Positions 1 through 8,982 of a stretch of DNA of 64,000 bases are shown in pieces. Both the position numbers and the translations under genes were made by a program. Origin of the DNA: Streptomyces hokutonensis (GTDB lineage: Bacteria; Actinomycetota; Actinomycetes; Streptomycetales; Streptomycetaceae). Position 1 is the first letter of the stretch; the number at the start of each line of letters is the position of its first letter. The stretch is taken from contig NZ_BARG01000093.1 in the NCBI RefSeq assembly GCF_000376565.1, positions 1 through 64,000 on the forward strand, read 5' to 3'. Under the pieces are notes generated by a model. The model was not told the DNA's origin, did not search any database, and was given only the letters and a program-made list of their open reading frames with translations.

Positions 1-924
1 ACCGATCGCGGAGCCGGCACCACCGGTCAGCAGACACCCGCCGATCACGGCCGCCGAGATGTAGATCAGCTCCTGGCCGACGCCTTCGCCGGACTGCACG
101 GTGTTGAAGGAGAACAGCTGGTGCATCCCGATGAACCAGGCACCGAACCCGACCAGCATGAACAGCGAGATCTTCGTGAACGCGACGGGGACACCGACCG
201 CACGCGCGGAGTCCTTGTTGCCGCCGACCGCGAAGATCCAGTTGCCGTACTTCGTGCGCAGCAGCACCCACGTCGCGATGGCGGCGAAGACCAGCCACCA
301 CACGATGGTGATCTTCACCTGGACGCCGCCGACGTCGAACGAGGACGCGAAGACCTTCTTGGCCTGGTCGAAGCCGTCCATGTTGCTGATGTCGTCGGTC
401 GCCACGTTCCCCGTCACCAGTTTCGTGACGGCGAGGTTGACGCCCTGCAGGATCAGGAAGCTGCCCAGCGTGATCAGGAAGCTCGGCAGACCGGTCTTGA
501 CGACGAGCCAGCCGTTGAGGAACCCGACGCCGAGCGAGACGACCAGGGCCGCGATCACACCGACCCACACGTTCATGGTGAGTTGGTAACTCAGCATCGA
601 CGCGGTCAGCGCCGAGGTGATCACCGCGACGCCGGCGGAGAGGTCGAACTCCCCGCCGATCATCAGCAGGGCGACCGGCAGGGCCATGATCCCGATGGTC
701 GACGAACCGTAGAGGATGTTCGCCATCGACGCGCCCTCGCGCACCGGCGCAGCGGCGGCGAAGAAGAAGACATAGACGGCGAGGGCACCGAGGAAGACAC
801 CCACTTCCAGACGCGCCAACAGCCTTATCGGCAAGGGCCGTTCAGAGGTCCGGCCATCCCTCTCTTGTGGGCCGGGAACCGGCGGTGAGGTCACCGCCGG
901 CTCGGCCTGGTGGGTCGTACTCAT
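1..924 (-). CDS. Sugar ABC transporter permease, RbsC-type (3' end outside window)
   Basis: Inner-membrane permease of a carbohydrate uptake ABC transporter (BPD_transp_2 / RbsC-XylH family), moving sugar delivered by the binding protein encoded just upstream. Reading from the ATG at 924, a roughly 40-residue hydrophilic N-terminus is followed by hydrophobic segments with family phrases such as GEFDLSAG, LPSFLITLGS and GNWIFAVGGN, then a glycine-rich stretch running off the window edge. About 308 codons are visible, so most of a usual 330-400 residue permease is present. The ATG overlaps the stop of the binding-protein gene by one base (TGATG), indicating translational coupling. The ATPase gene is not in view and would be expected further downstream. 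It resembles the permease at 45578-46618. Confidence 0.93.
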   Translation of the reverse strand, partial: MSTTHQAEPAVTSPPVPGPQERDGRTSERPLPIRLLARLEVGVFLGALAVYVFFFAAAAPVREGASMANILYGSSTIGIMALPVALLMIGGEFDLSAGVAVITSALTASMLSYQLTMNVWVGVIAALVVSLGVGFLNGWLVVKTGLPSFLITLGSFLILQGVNLAVTKLVTGNVATDDISNMDGFDQAKKVFASSFDVGGVQVKITIVWWLVFAAIATWVLLRTKYGNWIFAVGGNKDSARAVGVPVAFTKISLFMLVGFGAWFIGMHQLFSFNTVQSGEGVGQELIYISAAVIGGCLLTGGAGSAIG

Positions 925-1943
925 CACCGGGTGCCCTTCGCGGCGAACTTCGCCACCGTGTCGACGTCGGTCTTGTCCACGAAGGCCGGACCGGTCAGCA
1001 CGGGCTGCTCACTACCGCCGCTGTAGTTGCCGTTCGTCTTGTAGAGCCACAGCGAGTCCACCGCCAAGTAGCCCTGGAGATAGGGCTGTTGGTCGACGGC
1101 GAACTGGATGCTGCCCTTCTCGATCGCGGAGATGAGGTCCTTGTTCAGGTCGAACGTCGCGACCTTCGCCTTGCTGCCCGCGTCGGACAGCGACTGCACC
1201 GCGGTCAGCGCGAAGGGCGCGCCGAGGGTGACCACCTCGTCGATGGTCTTGTCCTGGGTGAGTTTGGCGGTGATCGTCGACTTCACCGACGGCATGTCCG
1301 TGCCGTTGACGTAGAGGATGTCGGTCTTGCCGGTGAAGGTCTTCTTCACGCCGGCGCAGCGCTGTTCGAGGTTGACGTCGCCCTGGGCCTGGATCACGCA
1401 CAACGCGTGCTTGGCGCCTGTGGAGTTGAGCTTGGTGCCGAGGGCCTGCCCGGAGACGGACTCGTCCTGTCCGAAGAACGACAGCAGGCCCTGCTTCTTC
1501 CAGTCGCTGAGCCCGGCGTTGAAGCCCACGACGGGGATGCCGGCCTTCTCCGCCTTGGCGACGACGTCCTTCATGGCGTCGGGCTTGGCCAGGGTGACCG
1601 CGATGCCGTCGACCTTCTGGTCGATCGCGTTCTGCACGAGGTTGGCCTGGTCGGCGGCGGTCTCGTCGTTGGAGTAGATGAGCTTGACGTTGTCCTTGGC
1701 CGCGGCGGCCTCGGCGCCCTTGCGGATGGTGTCCCAGAAGGTGTCGCCGGAGGGTGCGTGGGTGACCATCGCGATGGTCATGCGGGGTGTGGTCGCCTTG
1801 CCCGCGGAGACGTTGCCCGCCGACTCGTCGGACTTCTTGCCGCCGGAGCTGCTGGAGCAGCCCGCGAGGGTGAGGGCGGTCGCGGCGGCGACGGCCACGA
1901 CGGGGACGATTCTGCGGTGGCGGGGGAGGGCTGTACGGCTCAT
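924..1943 (-). CDS. Sugar ABC transporter substrate-binding lipoprotein (periplasmic-binding-protein type 1)
   Basis: Extracellular receptor for a sugar ABC importer (Peripla_BP_4, ribose/galactose-binding-like). The 339-residue product starts at the ATG at 1943, preceded by GCGAGGTG. A twin-basic N-region, a hydrophobic stretch and the lipobox LAGC (Cys29) mark it as a lipoprotein. Family features follow: RMTIAMVTHAPSGDTFW at the start of lobe 1, a VDGIAVTLAKPD segment, and DQQPYLQGY near the C-terminus. An upstream in-frame start near 2156 would hide the signal peptide and is rejected. The gene faces a LacI regulator across the palindrome at 2184-2197, so sugar-responsive repression is likely. 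It is paralogous to the binding protein at 46661-47683. The substrate cannot be assigned. Confidence 0.93.
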   Translation of the reverse strand: MSRTALPRHRRIVPVVAVAAATALTLAGCSSSSGGKKSDESAGNVSAGKATTPRMTIAMVTHAPSGDTFWDTIRKGAEAAAAKDNVKLIYSNDETAADQANLVQNAIDQKVDGIAVTLAKPDAMKDVVAKAEKAGIPVVGFNAGLSDWKKQGLLSFFGQDESVSGQALGTKLNSTGAKHALCVIQAQGDVNLEQRCAGVKKTFTGKTDILYVNGTDMPSVKSTITAKLTQDKTIDEVVTLGAPFALTAVQSLSDAGSKAKVATFDLNKDLISAIEKGSIQFAVDQQPYLQGYLAVDSLWLYKTNGNYSGGSEQPVLTGPAFVDKTDVDTVAKFAAKGTR

Positions 1944-2183
1944 GGTTCGTGCACCTCGCTGTGCGGCTGGAAGAGGTCGAAGAGGTAGCAGGGCGGTGGG
2001 TCCGCGGCTGCTTGATGGGCCGGGGTGGGAAGGGAGGACCGGAGCGGGCTCACCTCGAGCGGTAGCGGCCGGATGTACCGTCCGCGACCGCTGTTCCGCC
2101 TTGTGGGCGATGTCGACGGTGAGCGCGTGTCCCCGCCGGTCGCGGCGACGAGCCAACGACCTTCGCTGGAACGTCAGGACAAT

Positions 2184-2197
2184 TTAAAGCGCTTTAA
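2184..2197. promoter_or_regulatory. LacI-family operator, perfect 14-bp palindrome
   Basis: TTAAAGC/GCTTTAA is a perfect palindrome with the central CG typical of LacI/GalR operators, in an unusually AT-rich patch of this GC-rich DNA. It lies between the diverging binding-protein gene (start 1943) and the LacI-family gene (start 2272), so it can serve both autoregulation and control of the transporter. Binding by the adjacent regulator is inference. Confidence 0.8.
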
Positions 2198-2271
2198 TTC
2201 CTGGTACTATCGACTCGTTTCGAGAGCGTGTCAAGGGCGTTGCGCGAGAAGAATGCGGCCGGGAGGCACAA

Positions 2272-3300
2272 GTGGAGGACGCTGGGGCGGAACGTCGCCG
2301 GGCGGAGAAGAAGCGCCCACGGCTGGAGGACGTGGCGGCACGCGTAGGTGTCTCCACCGCGTCCGTGTCTCTCGTGCTGCGCGGTGTGGCGGGCCCCAGC
2401 GAACGCACTCGGCAGCGCGTCCTGAAGGCCGCCGCCGACCTCGGCTACCAGGTGGACCGCACCGCCAGTCTGCTGGCCAGCAGGCGCACCCGGATGCTCG
2501 GTGTCATGGTCGACGTGCACAGCCCCTTCCACGCCGACCTGGTCGAGCACCTCCACTCGGCCGCCGAGGATGTCGGCTACGACCTCGTCCTGAGCACCCA
2601 GACCCGCACCCGCGACGAGCGCACCGCCATCGAGACGCTGCTGGCCTTCCGCAGCGAGGCGTTGATCCTGCTCGGCCCGACCGCCCCCGTCGACACGCTC
2701 GCCGCACTCGACGGCAAGGCCCCCGTCATCGTCGTGGGCCGGCGCATCGAGGACGGGGAGCTGGACGTGGTCCGCACCGCGGACGACGACGGCGTGGGCC
2801 AGATCGTCGACCGCCTCGTGGCGCTCGGGCACCGCGAGATCACGTACGTCGACGGCGGCAAGGGCGTGATCGCCACCGACCGGCGCCGCGGCTACCGCAC
2901 CGCCATGCGGCGCCACGGCCTGGACGCGCACATCAAGGTGCTGCGCGGCGACAACACCGAGGCGGCCGGCGAGCGCGCCGCCCGCCACCTCCTCGACGCG
3001 GACCAACTGCCCACCGCAGTAGTCGCGTTCAACGACCAGAGCGCGATCGGCGTCCTGGCCGGACTCGCCCGCGCCGGTGTCTCCGTACCCGGCGAGGTGT
3101 CCGTCGCGGGATACGACGACGACAGACTCTCCCGCCTGAGCTGCTTCGACCTGACCACGGTCAGCCAGGGAGCGGAGGAACAGGCCCGCTATGCGGTGGC
3201 CGCGGCGGTGGAACGCCTCGACCAGGGCCGAACCGAACCCCGCGAGGTCGTTCTCGCCCCGCACCTCGTCGTACGCCGGACCATAGCCGAGCCGCGCTGA
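2272..3300 (+). CDS. LacI-family transcriptional regulator
   Basis: Repressor expected to sense an imported sugar and control the divergent ABC importer. The GTG start at 2272 is preceded by GGGAGG at 2261-2266. The 342-residue protein has an N-terminal LacI helix-turn-helix (about residues 14-65; LEDVAARVGVSTASVSLVL, then ERTRQRVLKAAADLGY with the hinge helix) and a periplasmic-binding-protein-like effector domain to the end. That domain includes GHREITYVDGG, AVVAFNDQSAIGVL and SVAGYDDD. Length and architecture are complete. The palindrome at 2184-2197 is its probable operator. The ligand is unknown; the GH27, GH95 and GH3 genes downstream suggest a plant-derived sugar, but this is inference. 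Confidence 0.95.
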   Translation: MEDAGAERRRAEKKRPRLEDVAARVGVSTASVSLVLRGVAGPSERTRQRVLKAAADLGYQVDRTASLLASRRTRMLGVMVDVHSPFHADLVEHLHSAAEDVGYDLVLSTQTRTRDERTAIETLLAFRSEALILLGPTAPVDTLAALDGKAPVIVVGRRIEDGELDVVRTADDDGVGQIVDRLVALGHREITYVDGGKGVIATDRRRGYRTAMRRHGLDAHIKVLRGDNTEAAGERAARHLLDADQLPTAVVAFNDQSAIGVLAGLARAGVSVPGEVSVAGYDDDRLSRLSCFDLTTVSQGAEEQARYAVAAAVERLDQGRTEPREVVLAPHLVVRRTIAEPR

Positions 3301-3616
3301 CGTCGCCCGCGCCGATCATGCGTGTTGCCGGCGCCTGAGGTGCCGTCCGGTTCCACCTGCTCGGCTGCGTCGGCCGGCCGTGGGTGGTCGGTCCTGGCCG
3401 AGGTGTGTCGCGCGTCGCCGTCCGCAGTGATCGGGTGCCGGGACCCGCAGCTCACCGGTGCCGCACCGAGCACACCTGCCAATTCGGCTGCTGTCAGCGG
3501 CAGTTCTGCGTTCGATCCGACCGTCACAGGTGGGTGTTGGAGATACGGTCACGGCCGCGTTCCTGCTTGTCTGTCGGAGGGCGCGACCGTGCGTACGTCT
3601 CCGTTCGGTCCGGCTT
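3301..3616. other. Intergenic region, no convincing gene
   Basis: About 316 bases between the convergent ends of the LacI gene and the DUF4232 lipoprotein gene. Short open frames exist on both strands, but none has a good ribosome-binding site or recognisable protein. No clear terminator hairpin was found. Confidence 0.5.
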
Positions 3617-4270
3617 TCAGCCGCTCACGGGTCCGGTGTACGTGCCCGGATGCGTGGCGCCGTCCTGGAGCAGGACGCTGCCGCCGGGCCAGGTCAGGGT
3701 GGCCGAGGTGGTTTCGTTCGGCGGGGTGACGACGACGGAGGTGGCCTTGAACTCGGTGCCGCTGCCCTGGGTCCACGGCAGGAAGCTGATGGTGAACGTC
3801 GCGCTGTCGCCGGCGGCCAGGGTGACCTTCGTGGGCGTCGCACCGCTGCGGGTCAGCGACCAGCTTCCCCCGGAGGACTTCAGGTCGACCCCGGGGAAGC
3901 CCTGGACGGTGCACGCGGCGGACGTCTTGTTCTTCAGCACCACGGCCAGTTGCTGCTGGTCGTCCGAGCTGCTGATCGTGCCGTCGCCGGAGCCGAACGA
4001 GAAGCCCAGCCCGGCGGTGTGGCAGCGGCTGGAGCCGGTGCTGTCACTGCTGCCGGTGCCCGTACTGCTACCGGTGCTGCTGCCCGCGTCCTTGGTGGCA
4101 CCCGCGTTCTCGGCCGTGGCGCCGTCGGCCGTAGTGGCCGAGGACGAGGACGTCGGTGCGGACGACTGGTCGCCTGCGGCGTCGTTGCCACTGCCGTTTC
4201 CGCAAGCGGTGAGTGTCAGGGCGAGCGCGGACGTAGCGGCGAGCGCGGTGGCACAGTGGAGCAGACGCAT
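3617..4270 (-). CDS. DUF4232-domain lipoprotein
   Basis: Predicted cell-surface lipoprotein of unknown function. The start at 4270 is chosen over an in-frame ATG at 4291 because GGAGA lies about 10 bases upstream of it. The 217-residue product has a signal peptide ending in the lipobox LTAC (Cys23). A long low-complexity Gly/Ser/Thr/Ala linker (about residues 24-85) follows, then a C-terminal DUF4232 domain. The domain has the usual features: RCHTAGLGFSFG, VVLKNKTSAACTVQGFPG, VTLAAGDSATFTISF, and a final tryptophan-proline region. DUF4232 proteins are abundant in Streptomyces and often anchored by such linkers. No operon partner is visible. Confidence 0.88.
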   Translation of the reverse strand: MRLLHCATALAATSALALTLTACGNGSGNDAAGDQSSAPTSSSSATTADGATAENAGATKDAGSSTGSSTGTGSSDSTGSSRCHTAGLGFSFGSGDGTISSSDDQQQLAVVLKNKTSAACTVQGFPGVDLKSSGGSWSLTRSGATPTKVTLAAGDSATFTISFLPWTQGSGTEFKATSVVVTPPNETTSATLTWPGGSVLLQDGATHPGTYTGPVSG

Positions 4271-4661
4271 GGTGATGTTTCTCCGTTGCATAAGGCGCGC
4301 TGATGAGCGCCGTGTTGATCACCACAGTATGGGTGAACGCTCAACAGACTTGTAACGAAGGCGTTCTGACGTCGCATCAGGAGTGCCAATAGGTGCTGTC
4401 AGAGACTGCGGGCCTTGGGCGAGGGCGAGACGACCTCGCCGTGGCCCCGGGGCGCTTCGTGCATGCTCGCCGAATCTCCGAACGCGGCCCGGAACCCGTC
4501 CTCGGGCGAACCACGGGCCTTCTTGCGGTCCGTCCCGTCACAGTCCTTGCGGTTGCGGCAGTTGAGTGTGGCGGATGTACAACCGCCAAGGCCACGACCT
4601 GCTGATGGCGACCTCTGCCTGCTGACGTGCGGTCATCGGTCGCGGCGAACGCCTCGCGTCC
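4271..4661. other. Intergenic region upstream of the DUF4232 gene
   Basis: Roughly 390 bases without a supported gene. It holds the promoter region of the DUF4232 lipoprotein gene and the 3' flank of the esterase gene. A loose inverted repeat GAACGC...GCGTTC, about 20 bases apart, lies near 4333-4366. Short open frames here lack ribosome-binding sites and recognisable products. Confidence 0.45.
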
Positions 4662-6272
4662 TCAGGATCTGTCTGTGACCGCCATGGTGTCCCAGAGCGA
4701 GCACTGGTGTTCCGCGGAGTACTGGGCGTCGTCGATCAGAGCACTCCTGCCCCCGGCCCGCAGCGACAGCGTCAACCCCTTGCCGCTGTGGTACGCGGGC
4801 CAAGCGTTCTGTCGGACGACATGCGGTCGGCCGGTCCTCGTGAAGGCGCCCCAGTACTGCGTCATCTCGCGGGCTAGCCGGCGCTCGGCGGCGTTGAACA
4901 GCGGGGCGATCGGGGTGCCGTTGTCGAAGCTGGGCCAGATGTAGGCGAGTTCCGCGGCGTGGCCGGCTCCCCAGACGTAACCGGGTATCTGCGTGAGGCC
5001 GGGCCCTGTCCGATGGTCGAACTCGTAGGAGTAGGTGGGGGTGTATCGCCCGAAGGCATGGACGAGCGAGCGTTGACCGCACCCGCCGATCCCACCGACC
5101 AACCCCGAGTCGGTCATGATCGCGCCGACGAGGTACGCCGCGGTGTACGCGTCGGACGTTTCGGGCCAGGGGTAGCGGGCGAGGACCTCGTCTGCGCGGT
5201 CCCCGGCGACGCCCTGGACGAAGGCGAGGTAGGCCTCCTTGCCTGCCCCTATGTAGCCCTGCGCGAAGGTGCGGCCCTCGTCACGGTTGGCGCCGACGAG
5301 CAGGGTCACCCGGGTGAAGTGCCCGCTGTCCACCGCCTGGCGCACGTTGACCGGGAAGGTCGGGGTCCCGTCCACGAAGCCGGCCGAGAAGGTCCGGCTC
5401 GCGTCGAGGAGCGCACCCACCGACGTGGACCGCAGACAGCCGAGGACGGCCGCCAGGTCGGTGCTGTCGCAGCCCGCCTGCCGGGCGAACGCCGTTCCGG
5501 CGGTCTCGGCTTGAGCCTCGGGCACGCTGGGGCAGGAGCCGCTCTGGATCACGGCGCGGGCGAACAGACCGCGCGAGCCGGGCGAAACCAGATGCCCGCA
5601 GACGGACCAGCCGCCCGCGGACTCGCCGTCGACGGTGACCGCGGCGGGGTTCCCGCCGAAGGCCGCGATGTTGCGCTGCACCCAGCGCAGCGCGGCCTGC
5701 TGGTCCATGAAGCCGTAGTTGCCGGACTCTCCGCCCTCCTTGGTGAGGGCGGGCAGTCCGAGGAAACCGAAGACGCCGAGCCGGTAGTTGAGCGAGACAC
5801 CGATGACTCCCGTTTCCCGTACGAGCTTCGACTCGTCGTTCTGCGCACCGCTGCCGTTGGTCAGGCCACCGCCGTGGATGAACACGTGCACGGGAAGACG
5901 GGCGCCGGCCCGCACTCCCGCCGGCCGCCACACGTTGACGTCGAGACAGTCCTCGGTCTCGCTGCGCGGGCCGTTGCCGCTGGGCAGTACGGGGCAGGGG
6001 TTGCCGAAGGCGGTGGCCTCCCGGACGCCGGGCCAGCGCGCCGCGGGCCGCGGCGGCGTCCAGCGCAGGGAACCGGTGGGAGCCGCCGCGTAGGGGATGC
6101 CGACGAACCGCTCGACGCCGTGGGAGACGGCACCGCGCACGGAGCCCTTGTCGGTGGACACCACGGTCGCCGTACTCGCGGCCGCGGACGGCGTCGCGGA
6201 CAGCAGCCCGACGGCGGTCATGGACAGGATCAGCGCGCCACCCAGGGCAGTACGTGTTCTGCTGGCAGTCAT
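4662..6272 (-). CDS. Secreted type-B carboxylesterase
   Basis: Extracellular serine esterase of the carboxylesterase type B / cholinesterase fold, hydrolysing ester bonds, possibly acyl groups on plant polysaccharide. The 536-residue protein has a signal peptide (about residues 1-32), the oxyanion-hole HGGG at 133-136, the nucleophile elbow DGESAGG with Ser218, the EDCL segment at 108-111, and a C-terminal His in GAGHAAE. ATG at 6272 follows GAGAGG. It is downstream of the GH3 gene on the same strand, separated by a strong hairpin at 6292-6317. The substrate is not deducible from the sequence; co-location with glycosidases suggests carbohydrate esters. Confidence 0.93.
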   Translation of the reverse strand: MTASRTRTALGGALILSMTAVGLLSATPSAAASTATVVSTDKGSVRGAVSHGVERFVGIPYAAAPTGSLRWTPPRPAARWPGVREATAFGNPCPVLPSGNGPRSETEDCLDVNVWRPAGVRAGARLPVHVFIHGGGLTNGSGAQNDESKLVRETGVIGVSLNYRLGVFGFLGLPALTKEGGESGNYGFMDQQAALRWVQRNIAAFGGNPAAVTVDGESAGGWSVCGHLVSPGSRGLFARAVIQSGSCPSVPEAQAETAGTAFARQAGCDSTDLAAVLGCLRSTSVGALLDASRTFSAGFVDGTPTFPVNVRQAVDSGHFTRVTLLVGANRDEGRTFAQGYIGAGKEAYLAFVQGVAGDRADEVLARYPWPETSDAYTAAYLVGAIMTDSGLVGGIGGCGQRSLVHAFGRYTPTYSYEFDHRTGPGLTQIPGYVWGAGHAAELAYIWPSFDNGTPIAPLFNAAERRLAREMTQYWGAFTRTGRPHVVRQNAWPAYHSGKGLTLSLRAGGRSALIDDAQYSAEHQCSLWDTMAVTDRS

Positions 6273-6291
6273 GGGGACCTCTCAGGTGGGA

Positions 6292-6317
6292 TGCCGGCCG
6301 CGGCACCGCGGCCGGCA
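6292..6317. terminator. Perfect GC hairpin between the GH3 and esterase genes
   Basis: TGCCGGCCGCGG and CCGCGGCCGGCA form perfect 12-bp arms with a two-base spacer. It lies just past the GH3 stop and about 20 bases before the esterase start, so it may terminate or attenuate GH3 transcription or stabilise processed mRNA. There is no T-run. Confidence 0.7.
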
Positions 6318-6349
6318 CACCTGGTGGGGAGTGGGGGATGGAAGCGCGC

Positions 6350-8797
6350 TCAGCGGGTGACGCCGACGCTGCCGTGCAGGGGCAGCGTCCGCGACGAGGA
6401 GCCGACCCACACGTCCCGTTTTCCGGTGCCGAGCACCCAGCTGTGGGAGGACGTGTTCCAGTACCTCAGCTGCTGGGCGTCGACCCGGATGCGTACGGTC
6501 GTCGACTGCCCCGCGCGCAGCCGTACCTTCTGGTAGCCGCCGAGCGAGCGCACCGCCTGCGGCTCGGTGGTCCCCGGGCTCGCGCCGACGTAGACCTGGG
6601 GGACCTCGGCACCGTCGCGGGTGCCGGTGTTCTTCAGGGTGAACGAGACGGTCAGCGCGCCGTGACTCTGCCGTACCGCGAGGTCGCGGTAGGCGAAGGA
6701 GGTGTACGACAGTCCGTAGCCGAAGGGGAAGAGCGGGGCGGCCTGCTCCTTGTCGTACCAGCGGTAGCCCACGTAGATGCCCTCGGAGTAGTTCTCCTGG
6801 TTGTCCACTCCCGGGTACCTGAGCGGGTCGCCGGCCACCGGTGTTACGGACTCGCTCGCGGGGAACGTCTGGGTGAGCTTGCCCGAGGGATTCACGTCGC
6901 CGTAGAGCAGCCCGGCGGTGGCCTCGGCGCCGTTCTCCCCGGGGTAGTACATGTCGAGGACCGCCTTGACCTTGGACAGCCACGGCATGGTGATCGACGA
7001 TCCGGTGTTGAGGACGACGATCGTGTTCGGGTTGGCGTCGGCGACGGCGGAGATGAGCCCGTCCTGGTCGGCCGGCAGGGAGAGGTTCTTCCGGTCGAAG
7101 CCCTCGGTACCGTCGTCGTAGGCGAAGACGACGGGGGTCTTCACCTGGCGGGCCAGGGCCACCGCCTGCTCGCGGGCGGCCTGCGCGGCCTGCGGGGTGA
7201 CCCAGTTCAGCCGGACCTTCGTCGGTCCGCCCTGGATCGCGAGGGCGCCGGCCGCGAGGGTGTGCGTGCCCGCCGTGAGGTGCACCGTGGCGGTGCTGGA
7301 GCCGAGGAAGCCGGTGATGACGCTGTTTCCGTCGATCTTCAGCAGGCCGTAGGCGGCGGGGAGGTCGAAGACGAAGGAGTAGTCGCCGTCGGTGGGCACG
7401 GTGAGGGTGCCGCTGTAGTTGAAGGAGGCGTCCGGTGTGACGGGGATCGTGCCGTCCGCGTCGACCGGCAGGGCGGGGCTGAGGGCCGAGGCGGGGATGG
7501 GGTCGCCGGTGTCGACGCCGGCCGCGTAGCGCACCGTGGTGTGCCGACCGGCCCGCGCGGTGATGGTGTCCAGTGGCGAGGCCGCGGAGTCCGGTACGAC
7601 GCTGGAGCTGCCGCCGCCGGTGACCTTCGGTGTCTTCGCGGTCGGGCCGATGAGTCCGATGCTGGTGTCCTTGCCGGTCAGCGGAAGTGCTCTGCCGGTG
7701 TTCTTCAGCAGGACCGCGCCGGATTCGGCCACTTTCTGGGCGACCTTCGCGCCGCCTTTCGTATCGCGTGCGGGCCGCCGGGTCGCCGCACCGTCGAGGA
7801 GACCGAATTTCGTCATCTGCTGCAGAATGCGCGCGACCGAATCATTCAGTTCCGAGACGGGAATGGTGCCGTCGGTTATCGCGGTCTTCAGTTCCCCGCC
7901 CAGGTGGACCCCGCTCGGCATCTCCTGGTCGAGGCCGTTCACGATGTCGGTCGTCGCGTGGGTCGCGCCCCAGTCCGACATGACCCAGCCCGAAAAGCCC
8001 CACTGCTCCTTGAGGATCGAGTCGAGCAGTTCGTCGCTGCCGCAGCCGTGGCTGCCGTTCACCGAGTTGTACGAGCACATCACCGCACCGGCGCCGGCCT
8101 TGACGGCGGCCTCGAAGGCGGGCAGTTCGATCTGACGCAGGGTCTGCTCGTCGACGTTGACGTTCACCCCCATGCGGTTGTCTTCCTGGTTGTTCTCCGC
8201 GTAGTGCTTGACGGTGGCGATCAGGCCCTGGCTCTGCACGCCCTCGACCTCACCGGCCACCATGCGGGAGTTGAGCAGCGGGTCCTCGCTGAAGGTCTCG
8301 AAGTTCCGCCCCGCGTACGGCACTCGGATGGTGTTCGTCATGGGGGCGAGCAGGACGTCCTGGCCGAGCGCACGGCCGTCGCGTCCGACGGTCCGGCCGA
8401 ACTCCCGGGCCAGTCCGTCGTCGAAGGACGAGGCGAGGGCGACCGGTGCCGGCATCGCGGTGGCGTGCTCGTTGACCCGGACGCCCGCCGGGCCGTCGGT
8501 GAGCCGCAGTTCGGGGATGCCGAGACGGGGCACCCCCGGGATGTATCCGGCCTGGCCGAGCGTCTTCGGATCGGTGCCGCCGTGGACGAAGGACAGCTTT
8601 TCGTCCAGCGTCATCCGGGCGATGAGGGCGGCCACGCGCGGGGACACTTTGACCGTCACGCCCGCGCTGCCCGTGCCCGAGGCGCCGGGCGCCGCGGCCG
8701 TGCCCCCGGCGATCAGCGCCGCGCTCACTCCCGCGATCAGCGCCGTACGGCGTAAACGGGTGCCGTTGTGTCTTACCGATCTCCGATCGAGTTCCAT
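6350..8797 (-). CDS. Secreted GH3 beta-glycosidase with PA14 insert
   Basis: Family 3 glycoside hydrolase (beta-glucosidase/beta-xylosidase class), 815 residues. ATG at 8797 is preceded by GAGGAG. An arginine-rich N-terminus leads into a hydrophobic segment (about residues 18-40), consistent with export. The (beta/alpha)8 domain shows LRLTDGPAGVR, VKHYAENNQE at 196-205 and the nucleophile Asp275 in MSDWGATH. A PA14-like domain (around residues 450-560; GDYSFVFDLPAAYGLLKIDG) interrupts the second domain. A C-terminal fibronectin-III-like domain ends the protein (GAEVPQVYVG onward). Leu15 is encoded by TTA (complement of 8753-8755), a rare bldA-dependent codon in Streptomyces. Exact glycoside specificity is unknown. 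Confidence 0.95.
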   Translation of the reverse strand: MELDRRSVRHNGTRLRRTALIAGVSAALIAGGTAAAPGASGTGSAGVTVKVSPRVAALIARMTLDEKLSFVHGGTDPKTLGQAGYIPGVPRLGIPELRLTDGPAGVRVNEHATAMPAPVALASSFDDGLAREFGRTVGRDGRALGQDVLLAPMTNTIRVPYAGRNFETFSEDPLLNSRMVAGEVEGVQSQGLIATVKHYAENNQEDNRMGVNVNVDEQTLRQIELPAFEAAVKAGAGAVMCSYNSVNGSHGCGSDELLDSILKEQWGFSGWVMSDWGATHATTDIVNGLDQEMPSGVHLGGELKTAITDGTIPVSELNDSVARILQQMTKFGLLDGAATRRPARDTKGGAKVAQKVAESGAVLLKNTGRALPLTGKDTSIGLIGPTAKTPKVTGGGSSSVVPDSAASPLDTITARAGRHTTVRYAAGVDTGDPIPASALSPALPVDADGTIPVTPDASFNYSGTLTVPTDGDYSFVFDLPAAYGLLKIDGNSVITGFLGSSTATVHLTAGTHTLAAGALAIQGGPTKVRLNWVTPQAAQAAREQAVALARQVKTPVVFAYDDGTEGFDRKNLSLPADQDGLISAVADANPNTIVVLNTGSSITMPWLSKVKAVLDMYYPGENGAEATAGLLYGDVNPSGKLTQTFPASESVTPVAGDPLRYPGVDNQENYSEGIYVGYRWYDKEQAAPLFPFGYGLSYTSFAYRDLAVRQSHGALTVSFTLKNTGTRDGAEVPQVYVGASPGTTEPQAVRSLGGYQKVRLRAGQSTTVRIRVDAQQLRYWNTSSHSWVLGTGKRDVWVGSSSRTLPLHGSVGVTR

Positions 8798-8880
8798 GCC
8801 AACTCCTCACCACTGAAGTGCCCGACGATTTATGTCTCCCATGGACAGAATTCGAGTCAATGCAGGTGGCTCTATAAAAG

Positions 8881-8917
8881 ATCGAATGCTCAAGGAGGTT
8901 AAATTCGCACATTCGAT
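8881..8917. promoter_or_regulatory. Inverted repeat between the GH3 and ROK genes
   Basis: ATCGAATG (8881-8888) and CATTCGAT (8910-8917) are exact inverted repeats separated by 21 bases, in an AT-rich stretch between the diverging GH3 and ROK genes. It is a candidate operator for the ROK protein, with a spacing that could suit two half-sites or looping. Function is inferred from position only. Confidence 0.5.
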
Positions 8918-8982
8918 GCGTCAACCCTCTGGAATTCCGCACTTGGCGGACTTAAATTGACGCCCTCACAAGGAGGTGACAC

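Noticed and set aside
867..1988. Long opposite-strand open frame across the sugar-binding protein gene
   Set aside because: Its product is Gly/Val/Leu/Arg-rich without domains and arises from GC-rich third-position bias; the minus-strand binding protein is clear. The same applies to long frames opposite the GH3, GH95, Fe-type binding protein and LuxR genes.
3189..3729. Small open frames on both strands after the LacI gene
   Set aside because: No ribosome-binding site, domain or codon pattern separates them from random GC-rich frames.
8892..8960. Short leader peptide (ATG at 8916) before the ROK gene
   Set aside because: AAGGAGG is about 17 bases from this ATG, too far for a normal start, and the peptide has no attenuator-like features.
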